Source: Basidiobolus heterosporus B8920
Taxonomy: Eukaryota > Basidiobolomycota > Basidiobolomycetes > Basidiobolales > Basidiobolaceae
Reading direction: 5' to 3'
DNA: 31,329 nt
NCBI GenBank assembly: GCA_000697455.1
Contig: JNET01031675.1
Coordinates: forward strand, 1 to 31,329
A program made the translations under genes and the position numbers. Positions 22,186 to 31,329 of this stretch are shown one piece after another. How positions within the stretch are numbered: the first letter of the stretch is position 1; each line of letters starts with the position of its first letter. Below the pieces are notes generated by a model, which saw nothing but the letters and a program-made list of their open reading frames with translations, ran no database searches and was not told the origin of the DNA.

Positions 22186-22594
22186 AACCGATTCCCTGAA
22201 GTAGTATCCCTATACACTCTACCATCCATTTGTTCATTCATTGTTCATCGCACTATATACACATTAAATTCAATTCCGCACTTGGATAGTCCCATCCAAC
22301 CTATTTTGCTCGCAAAGATGATATAGGAAGGAAATTTATTCCGTCTGTTCGCGAAGACACCTTAGAGCTTATTTAATACATCCCTTGTTGTGTCTGTTCA
22401 CCAGGATAACATCAGGTTCAAGTCATTCTCATTCTTGTCGGTGTAATGAGAGGGTTTATTTTTGCTTACTCAGGATTGCAAAGGGTGGCTAAGAATGTAC
22501 AACAGTCTAATGATGTGTGTGCTAGATTAAGGATATTACGAAGGGGTAGTCATGAATGTAGATAGTAAGATGCTTGATTAGAGAGGGGCCCAGC
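22186..22594. other. shared 3' region of the two convergent CHS7 genes
   Basis: No coding region. ATTAAA at 22263-22268 (plus) and TTTATT at 22455-22460 (AATAAA on the minus strand, 135 bases past the copy B stop) are the likely poly(A) signals. I see no direct or inverted repeat that would explain the duplication. Confidence 0.5.
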
Positions 22595-23747
22595 TTAATA
22601 TCTACCATTGTTATAGCCTCCCATGTCGTATTTGACGTCCCACTGAGCGGTCTTTCCTCCGACCGAGAACTCAAGATCCTCTTTGGTGATGGAATCCCAG
22701 TACTTGTAGGTCATCATCACAGATAAAAGGGTGCACATGACTCCAAAGAACATACCGTCGATATAATGGGTCGCGTAGTTACAAATATCTTCCGAGAAAA
22801 TGTAAAGGATGACCTGGCCGATTATGAAGAATGTGATTGCGAAGAGAATATCACCCAAAGGCCAACGATCATCGAGAGTTTTGAAAACAAGAATGAGTTG
22901 AAGAATGAAGTAGATCAAAACACCTGCACCGTTGAATATGAAGTAGAAGATCCAAAGAAGAACAGGGTTAGAAGGGCTGAGAAACCCAACCATATTCTTA
23001 AAAGTCCCGATAGCAATAAAGAATGTGCCTCCAAACACGATTAGAGATGATAGTCGAATTCCCTTTGAGATGGTGATGATTAGAAGTAAGTTAGAGAAAT
23101 AGATCGAGAACCAAGTGTTACTTACCCAGAGCGAAAGAGCAGTTCCATCTTCGAATATCTGAAAACCAACCAATCCGTTGAACAATAAGCACCAAACTGA
23201 GGCACATAATAACCCAACATGAGCAGCGACAAACCACTACAAGCACCAAATGATAAGTACATAATTATTAAGCGAGGTAGCTTCAATTCGGTACTAACCG
23301 GGTGAATTACAGAAGACGCTGGTACGATTCCTGAAACCACAACGGCTTCAACTAGTGTGGTGAGCATGTACAAGATAAAGAAGGTGGCCATTTCCTTGCG
23401 ACCTATTCAACCTATCATTAGATGACATATCCTAGCAGAGTATGTTATATACCAGACTTACCAACAGCAGTGTATTTGGTTTTGATATGGTAAATCATAA
23501 TAATACTCATCACTAATGCCGCAATATAAATGACCATGACAGCTGTTGAAAACTTGCTTTAGTATTGAGACTCTAGGGTGGAAACAAAAAAATAGGTAGA
23601 CTAACCGAACTCAAAGAATAATTTGCCAGCAAATTCGAAGTTACGTGCATAACAGTGTGGCTCAATCCCGTTTCCATCAGCACCTAGTAGAGAACATACG
23701 GTGAGGGGCACCTCGCGACAGATATCATTAAAGCTTCCGAACTTCAT
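22595..23747 (-). CDS. CHS7: chitin synthase export chaperone, copy B
   Basis: Second Chs7-family ER chaperone. Exons 23747-23606, 23542-23462, 23402-23299, 23236-23126 and 23062-22595 give 301 residues. Family landmarks: [93 protein letters not shown] and [18 protein letters not shown]. It is roughly half identical to copy A by eye. Exons 2, 3 and 4 have exactly the same lengths as in copy A (81, 104, 111 nt) and the same phases; the last intron of copy A, after WPLG, is absent here. The tail ends GGYNNGRY. TATAAAA on the minus strand at 23905-23899 lies about 150 bases before the ATG. Both copies look intact, so they may serve different synthases or stages. Confidence 0.95.
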
Positions 23748-24651
23748 ATCTTCGAAATGGTAGGGAGTAGCTTACAGAAATAGTAAGTTTGGGTGAAGTT
23801 TCTTTAGTATGCAAGCCTGTTGGTACGAAAAAATCACAATGTAAAGAGAGTTCAACTTTTTGGTTAGGCAATCGCAGGGAATGAAACTCTTTTAGTGATT
23901 TTATAAGAGGATTTTAGTGTAGGAATCTGGATATTGAAGCACCATTGAGGGACTCGATCTGCATGCTAGAAGCTATGGAGTTGAGGCCAACATCCACCAA
24001 TGTAATCACCATAGACCCATCTCTCTGATTATGACACTGTTGAAGGGTGACAATCTTCTAATTATGGCACATTCGAGAGCTGGGGGTTGGGTATCAAAGC
24101 CACAGATCTATACATTCGAAACCTAATCTATGCTGTAAATCTAAAAATACTTCATTCATTAATGCGCTGGCCATGAATTGGTGCACATTAGCGGCATGTT
24201 TTAGGCAGGGTTCGCACCAAATGTGAGTCTTCTTATTAAGTTGTTACGCCTCATTGGTTGTTGGTGAATGAATGCAATGGTGGGTAATGTACTTTTGTGG
24301 AACTCCATCAAGTTGGCATTGAGTGTATGTATATATATCATAGACCCATTTATCCCGTTTAATAAGGATCTAGCTAAACTTAGCACCGGTAAAATAACCA
24401 TCATTTACTCAACATTAGAAGTTTGATTAAAATGCATTGTTGAAAGATGAGCTAGCATGACGCCATTGTTTTATCCAGATGACGTTTCCCAACTAAACGA
24501 GTTCTTATGCTACAATTGGTGTAATGCCTATACGTTGGGCTATTCCAGTTTAAGCCTCTTTGTTGAACGCTTAGGAAGGATAAAAACAATAACATACGTA
24601 TATTTGAAACGGTTCTTGACTACGCCTTTTTAGGTCTTCTTTATTATTAAA
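23748..24651. other. divergent upstream region of CHS7 copy B and CAND1
   Basis: About 900 bases with no supported gene. It includes the minus-strand TATA-like element at 23899-23905, an AT run with TATATAT at 24328-24338, and a GGTTCGCACC word near 24209 that resembles a tRNA B box but lacks a foldable tRNA around it. A minus-strand frame at 24201-24404 has no family likeness. Confidence 0.5.
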
Positions 24652-27600
24652 ATGGCAAATACTAGCGCGTACATGGTGGCCTCGCTGCTGGAAAAAGTAA
24701 ATAGAGTAGTTGATTTTGTTTTGATGTTTTATTCAAAGCCATTAATTCTATCTACCTATTTTTCCCCCCCCACCATGAACTAGATGACTTCCAGCGATAC
24801 GGATTTTCGGTACATGGCCACCAATGACTTGACTAATGAACTTCAAAAAGACAGCTTTCAACTTGAAGAGTCAACAGAAAAGAAGGTTGTTGCTGCTGTG
24901 TTAAAGCTTCTGGACGACAAAAACGGCGAGGTACAGAATCTTGCCATCAAATGGTTAGTGGAGTTTTACTTGTGATCTTTACCCAAACAGCTATCAAAGC
25001 TTATGGATAGCATCTTGTGAGATACAAGTGCGGGAAAATAGTCGAATATATCATAATCCTCTTACTTTTCATAGTCTAGGACCATTAGTAAAGAAACTAC
25101 ATGAGGCTCAGCTCCAAGAAATAGTCGATGAACTATGTGGTTTCACTGTACAGAAGCGTGAAGAAAAGCGCGACATTGGGAGCATCGGTATTTTATTTTC
25201 ATTACTGAGTCGAGCTTTTTGATGAGATATTAAAAATCAAGCCTCAAACAACTCAACAGGACTCAAAACGGTCATCATTGAAATCCCAACCAATTCAGCT
25301 GTTGCACTCAATATCTGTCAACGTCTTATTCCTCGACTCATCTCACAACTCGATAATGTACTTTTGTTGTTATTAACTTCTGAAACTTGGCCTGTTCTAA
25401 AACGTGGTATATGATAGAATACTATCTACGAAATTCAGTTAGATACATTGGATGTTATGACTGAGGTTTTGTCTCGATTCGGAACTCTCCTCGTTGCCAA
25501 TCCACAACTACAAAGCTCAATTCAGAACGCGTTAGTTCCCCTTTTGAATCATTCCCGCCCAGCGATCCGCAAGAGAGCTACTGTCGCCATCGGTAAGCGT
25601 TATATTGCAAATGGGATATGACGCATTAGCTAACGACACACTGTTGTATAGGAAATTTGGTGGTTAACATTGGCGACGATTTATTCAATGAGCTTGTACA
25701 GAAACTCCTGGTGGAGCTCAAGAGAACCGAGAATTCACACGACAAATCAAAGACTTTGATCTACTGTGTGGGAACTGTGAGGTGATGCTTACTCGGTCAT
25801 ACAAATGTGGGTGAGAAAAATGTTCTAATCAGCTGGTTTGTTATACAGTCGTTTTAGTGCTCAAAGATTGGGCAAGTATTTGGAAGAGATCCTTCCTATC
25901 ATCATCGTCTACGCCAAAGAAGAGGATGATGAGCTCCGCGAATACTGTCTACAGGTAAGTTTATAGACAATTTGAATAGTATCTCAGGTTTCTGCTTAAC
26001 AACGTTGCCTAATTATGAATTGAACAAAATAAGGCATTGGAATCTCTAGTATTGAGATGTCCTACCGAGATCACTCGGTATATTCCTACCATCATTGATC
26101 TGTGCCTAGAATACATCAAATACGATCCAAACTTCGAGGATCCAGATGAGGATGATGAGACTGACGAAAATGCCATGGATGAAGATGAGGACGAGGAAGA
26201 TGAATTTGATGAGTACGACGTCGATTATGATTTTAGTGCTTGGCCGTATCTAACTCCTTTTTGATAGTGAATTCTCTGACGACGATGATATCTCATGGAA
26301 AGTGAGGAGATCAGCTTCCAAAGTTTTCTCCGCAATCATATCTACTCGACACGAATTATTACCAAAACTTTACGAAACAGTGGCCCCTGCTTTAATTTCT
26401 AGATTCAAGGAAAGGGAGGAGACTGTGCGTGTTGACATTCTACAAACGTTCATTACCTTGTTAAGACAAACAATTGTTTACGCCAAAGACGAACGTGAGA
26501 CACGCGATACTGACGACATTGTCTTTGAAGCCAAGCGTCGGAAACTTCACAACCCCATGGATACTGATGATAGTATGCCCCAACTTCTTCGTCAGCAGGT
26601 CCCCAAGCTTGCCAAGAGTCTGTCTAAACAATTGACCTCAAAATCACTTCAAACGCGCCAAACTGGATTTGTCCTTCTGAGAGAATTGATCACGGTGTTA
26701 CGCGGGGGATTAGACTACCAAATCTCTCTTTTCATTCCAGCAATTAGCTCTTCTTTGTCCGGATCAGAGATCACGATTGCCAACCAAAGCTCTGGTACTA
26801 GTTCCAATCTCAAGATCGAGGTTCTCTCTTTCTTGAGACAGTTATTCCGCACTCATCCGCCACATGTTTTCAATTCCCATCTCGATCGTCTGGCACCTCC
26901 TATTATTGCTTCGGTCAACGACAAATTCTATAAAATCCCATCGGAGGCATTATTGGTGTGCAATGAACTGATCAAGGTGATTCGCCCAATTACTTATGTC
27001 CCCAGCACCGAATCCTATAGCCTTGCTTCCTTGAATGAAAGTTCCAAATCATATATCCAACAGATCTGTAAAGCAACTCTAGCCAGGCTATTCACCTCGG
27101 ATGCTGATCAAGAGGTCAAGGAACGTTCGATAACTTGTTTGGGTGTTTTGCTCTCACAAACTGGTGACGAGTTGAAGCCTGAATTAAAGGAGTGCATGCC
27201 TTTACTGCTAGAAAGACTAAGAAACGAGATCACTAGGTTGACCACTGTGAAAGCCTTTACCATGATTGCCGAGTCGCCGGTCATCAGTAATGAGGATACC
27301 AAAGATGTGATGCTAGAGGCCATCTCTGAGGTAGCATTGCTACTTAGGAAAAACAACCGCCAAATTAAGGCCTCGAGTCTTGTCTGCCTTAAGGCCCTAC
27401 TCAAGAGATATGGCGAGTATGTTAGCTCAGAAACATTCACCAGTGTACTCGTGGAGCTCAGACCATTAATATCTGATTCGGATCTGCACCTACTACCCCT
27501 TGCCCTCACCACTCTCAGTGTGGTATTGAAGGTCAATCCTGACTCGTTGGTTCAAGTTAAAAGTGACATCATGGAATCTTTGCTCAACCTGGTGAAGTCT

Positions 27601-29094
27601 CCTCTTATACAAGGGACGTCTCTTGATAGTCTACTTGGGCTTTATGCTGCCCTGGTTCGTACCGACGAAAGCGATTTCACTCCATTGATAAACAGCTTAA
27701 CTAGCCTGGTACGCACTGAGGGTGAGCGTGAGCAGCCAGGAGCTACCAATCAATCATATTCCATCATTGCTCAATGCGCCGCTACTTTATGCCTCAACTC
27801 ACCCACACATTGCCAAACGACTGTCAACTCCTTCATTAACGAAATCAAAAATGACTCATCGTCCGATTCAATGAAATGCTTTTCTTTGTTAGCTCTAGGA
27901 GAGATCGGCCGGAAGATTGACCTCAGTCCAAACGAGGAGCTTCATAGTCTGATACTTTCGTTGTTCTCGTCACAACTGGAAGAAATCAAGTCAGCAGCTG
28001 CTTTTGCTTTGGGCAATGTTGCCGTGGGCAATGCTCCCAAGTATCTTCCTATTATCATCGAGGAAATCAAAGAACAGAGTAAGAGACAGTACCTTCTATT
28101 TCATTCATTGAAGGAGCTGATCACTCGCTATTCACACCAACAAGATGCCGAAGTACTCAAGCAGTTCAATGGCGAGATATGGGAACTGTTGTTTGCCAAT
28201 TGTGACACTCAGGAGGAAGGCACGCGCAACGTGGTTGCCGAGTGTATTGGTAAGATGACTCTGACCAATCCACAGAAGTTTTTGCCTGACTTGAAAGCAC
28301 AGCTTCAGTCGTCCTCTCCACATACCCGCGGAACAGTGGTCACTGCCATTAGATATACATTTACCGACCAAACCCAAAGTTTCGATGATCTACTTAATCC
28401 ACTGATAGTGGAGTTCCTGTCATTGATGCACGATGGTGATCTCAACGTTCGAAAGATGTCGTTGTCCACTCTCAACTCTGCTGCCCACAACAAGCCTTAC
28501 TTGATCCGTGATGTTCTAGATCAACTTCTTCCGTTACTGTATGAAGAGACCGTGGTCAGAGACAACCTCATTCACACGGTCGAGATGGGCCCCTTTAAGC
28601 ATAAGGTTGACGAAGGCCTTGAGATCCGTAAAGCTGCATTTGAGTGCATGTACACATTACTAGATCATTGTCTAGACCGAATCGAGATATTCGGCTTTTT
28701 GGATCGAGTGGTGATGGGCCTCAGTGATCAACAAGACATCAAAGTACTTGCCCATTTAATGCTCATTAGACTTGCACGCGTACTTCCAGCTGCCGTAGCC
28801 CAAAAACTAGATGATTGTGTCGACCCTCTTAAGGCGACCGTCGAGCATAAGATCAAGCAATCCTCAGTCAAGCAAGAGGTAGAGAAGCACCAAGAACTGA
28901 TCAGATCAGCTCTTCGAGCTGTTGCGGTTATCTCCAAGCTAACCGAGTCATCAAGTTCCCCCAAATTCGAAACATTCTTACATGAGTTGAGGAGCGGGAC
29001 CTTGGCAGAAGAATACCAAACTGTCTTGCAAGAGATCGATGCTAAAGAGAACTATTTGAATGGTGGTTTAGGGGAATTCATGGATTTAAGTTAA
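24652..29094 (+). CDS. CAND1: CAND1/TIP120, cullin-associated NEDD8-dissociated protein
   Basis: HEAT-repeat solenoid that binds unneddylated cullin-RBX1 and exchanges substrate receptors of SCF-type ubiquitin ligases. Exons: 24652-24696, 24784-24953, 25075-25187, 25260-25357, 25418-25592, 25652-25781, 25849-25954, 26034-26212, 26268-29094; phases close to give 1280 residues (human 1230). Conserved stretches: [46 protein letters not shown], an acidic loop at about 314-347 closing with [123 protein letters not shown] and [20 protein letters not shown]. Exon 1 is 45 nt, and intron 1 ends after a run of eight C. AATAAA is at 29198-29203. The protein is whole, unlike the split CandA-N/CandA-C of Aspergillus. 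Confidence 0.95.
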
Positions 29095-29197
29095 ACAACA
29101 CCGTTCCCACCCAAGAACAAGCCAGTTACAAGAAAATCCATGAAAAATCAAGAATGAATTCGGAAATGTGATGTTTTACCAAACAATTTACTGCATC

Positions 29198-29203
29198 AAT
29201 AAA
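29198..29203 (+). terminator. poly(A) signal of CAND1
   Basis: AATAAA 104 bases after the CAND1 stop, between two convergent genes whose stops are 178 bases apart. The matching signal of the minus-strand HDA1-like gene is not obvious. Confidence 0.5.
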
Positions 29204-29272
29204 TAGTGGAGGTTATTCGAAATCCAATACTTCGAGACGATTATAAGGGCAAAGAGAGGAGGGGGGTTGGAG

Positions 29273-31329
29273 CTATTTAACAAGCCATCCTTGGATATGT
29301 TCAGACATATCTGTGGCTAGACGGTCAAGTGTGTTCATTGGAAATTCGTTAAGCTTGCCTGTAAAGTAGAGGAGAGGTTCAGAGACAAAGATGGAGTTAG
29401 ATTTAGTTGTAAGGAAGGAATTCGCAATACCCTACCGTTGGGAACCAAACTACCAAAGCAGGCTGGGTGGTAGAGCTTCTTAACAGTGGGGTCGACCGGA
29501 ATGTACGAGTTCTACATGTGTGAAGATATATGATGAGGGAGCAATGATTACGAGTCAACTAAGGAGGATAAAGTTACGTTCAAAAACCAGTCACTTTTTT
29601 CTGGGGATACTGTGGGTAACTCTTCGCCTGGAAACAAGGCCATGAACATTGGATAGTCCTGAATGTTATCTAAATCAACTTAATGTTAGCTTTATAGATG
29701 CAGCAGTCGTACCGATTTATACCTACCTATTAGCGTGACCAGGTGTCCAATGGATACTGCACCATATCCTGTAGCAACGAAGAGAATCTTCTTCTGTGTA
29801 GTGGTTCTAAGGAAAGTAGAATGGTTTAATTCCCCGTGGCACATGACTGAGGAATGCACGCACATACTTGATATGTCGATCCCATATGTAGCTGAGTAAA
29901 CGATCTACAATTCTCCTGTCATCGTCTTGAAAGTCGTTCTATTCGAATAGAAGGTCAGCAACAGGGAAGCAGTCTCGGGTGACCGGGGATGAAATTCTTA
30001 CAAAATATGGGATGTTGACGTCTATTAATTCCCAATTGTTCACCAGAAACCTCCCTAGTATTTTGTTAGCAATATCAAGCTATCGACTTGATTAATTAAC
30101 TGTCGAGGGCATTAAGTGCATTAAATAGTCCTACAAAACTGGATTCATGAGCAGCAGTGGCTTGCTTATGGTTCCTAGAAACGAAGGTAAATCGGACTGA
30201 GTTGCATGCTAAATAAAAAAGAACCGCTTACATGTCATGAACGAAAACCACCAGAACTGACGAGACAAGCGTCCGATCACTATGGGCAACGCTTTCGATT
30301 AGTTCCCCCCGCCTCTACCATTTGTATCACTACACTTACGTCTGAAAAACCTCTTCGTGGAAAAACTCGGGCACATTTGAACCGGCGATAGGTAGTTTCT
30401 GGAGCCCAAATTCATCAATCAACTTCTTGGAGCGCTCGGAGGATAAATCTATCAAAGCGACGTAAGTAAAAGCAACCGACTCAAGATCTACATACAAAGG
30501 CGCCTACTTTGACGTTGCTCCACTCTCTTATTCAGATCATCTGAACGATTCAATGTTAGCCATGCCATCCAATGGGCAATTCAAAACTGATCCGTACCAG
30601 AGAACGAGGATTTGATGTTGAGCTCGCGTAGAGACTGCCAATACACAGAATGGATCTGCGCCACCTTCTCAACCGTCTCGATGCATCGTGGACTTGGAAC
30701 GCCTGGTTGGAGCTGAGGAGGATCTTCCCCGATAAGCACCCGAACGCATGCTAAGGCAGACTCAGAGATGATATCATAGTTGTAGCCACCCTAAGAGTAT
30801 CCCTCGTTTAGACATGTTCTCACAAATTGTAGAGCAGTGACCTCACCTCCAAACTCAGAACCACCTTTCCCCCAGCCAACGATTTCAGCTTGTGAGTAAG
30901 ATGAGCGTAGCAGGCAGGCGTAACGAAACATCCACCCATCAAGTCCCCTTTTGTAAATGATTATTTGCTTGCTCTATGCTGTGCTATAAATACATGGATT
31001 CTTCAAACCTGAGGCTGCGTTAAATCCCGATGCCACTAACGGCCATTCAACGGTATCAGTCTTGAAATTCTCTCGCAATAAAGCACAAGTTGGTCACTAA
31101 CCGATCACGATTTCTGGAGCAAACTCGTAGGCTATCGGCATCAACAATTTGTTGAACGCATACAAGTAATCAAAGTCGCCCATCCCAGCGCATGGCCAAG
31201 GAACATTGATGGTTCTAGCAAGAAGGGTGAGCTATGTGTAGTTGTCTGCTATTGCATAATGACTTACCTTCCCTTGCCTTCGCCTTCCCCAACTATGTAG
31301 TGGGCAGCGGTTGTTTCGTAGGGATAGAA
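29273..31329 (-). CDS. HDA1: class II histone deacetylase (Hda1/Clr3 type) with Arb2 domain, C-terminal part
   Basis: The gene runs off the right edge; 405 C-terminal residues are visible in 15 exons: 31329-31268, 31214-31102, 31035-31009, 30947-30847, 30790-30598, 30540-30508, 30448-30340, 30279-30232, 30174-30101, 30054-30002, 29938-29868, 29806-29727, 29669-29578, 29511-29436, 29358-29273. All phases close. The end of the catalytic domain shows [79 protein letters not shown] and the catalytic-Tyr motif [20 protein letters not shown]. After a linker comes an Arb2-type domain: [51 protein letters not shown], ending [11 protein letters not shown]. The family acts in gene silencing and H3 deacetylation in the nucleus. 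In GFNAA the usual zinc-binding Asp is Asn, which questions catalytic activity; the other zinc ligands are outside the window. Confidence 0.88.

Noticed and set aside
22766-23044. 92-codon plus-strand frame
   Set aside because: Antisense to the last exon of CHS7 copy B, no family likeness.
24200-24225. tRNA B-box-like word GGTTCGCACC
   Set aside because: No matching A box, acceptor stem or T-stem pairing around it.

Overview
The window is nuclear DNA of a fungus. Every large gene is cut by short GT-AG introns (mostly 50-90 nt), many with a CTAAC-like branch point. The gene set is fungal: two CHS7-type chitin synthase export chaperones, a hybrid histidine kinase of the fungal pseudokinase-AAA-GAF-PAS class (group X), IMP 5'-nucleotidase ISN1, an Hda1/Clr3-type deacetylase with an Arb2 tail, and a small chitin-binding secreted protein. 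Intron density (14 introns in 405 codons of the HDA1-like gene) and moderate GC would suit an early-diverging lineage or a basidiomycete, but I cannot fix the phylum from sequence alone. I see no transposon, virus-like element, tRNA, rRNA or CRISPR array.

Layout, left to right: AT-rich DNA without a clear gene (1-670); a secreted hevein-like chitin-binding protein (minus, about 743-1225); an intergenic stretch with TTAGGG motifs; SEC1 with a very long C-terminal tail (plus, 1867-5999); KRR1 (minus, 6148-7647); a 2307-residue hybrid histidine kinase (minus, 7970-15052); a 120-residue two-helix membrane protein (plus, 15994-16478); an IQ-motif protein of the IQM type (minus, 16637-17825); ISN1 (minus, 18359-20042); two CHS7 paralogues tail to tail (plus 20967-22185, minus 22595-23747); CAND1 (plus, 24652-29094); and the C-terminal part of an HDA1-like gene (minus, 29273 to beyond the right edge). 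I rebuilt exon chains by hand from splice signals, reading phase and family similarity; phases close for every multi-exon gene listed except the chitin-binding one, whose 5' end is unresolved.

The genes are mostly unrelated housekeeping and signalling functions rather than a cluster: exocytosis (SEC1), ribosome assembly (KRR1), stress phosphorelay (kinase), purine turnover (ISN1), cullin-ligase exchange (CAND1), chromatin (HDA1-like). The two CHS7 genes, the chitin-binding protein and SEC1 all bear on cell-wall delivery, but nothing shows joint control. I did not find a convincing new multi-gene system. The most notable points are: an Asn where HDA1-type deacetylases have a zinc-binding Asp, in a 27-nt exon; the catalytic Asp pair of ISN1 in a 20-nt exon; a roughly 580-residue proline-rich tail on SEC1 with SH3-ligand-like motifs; a perfect 10-bp-arm palindrome upstream of ISN1; and the inverted CHS7 pair with conserved intron positions.
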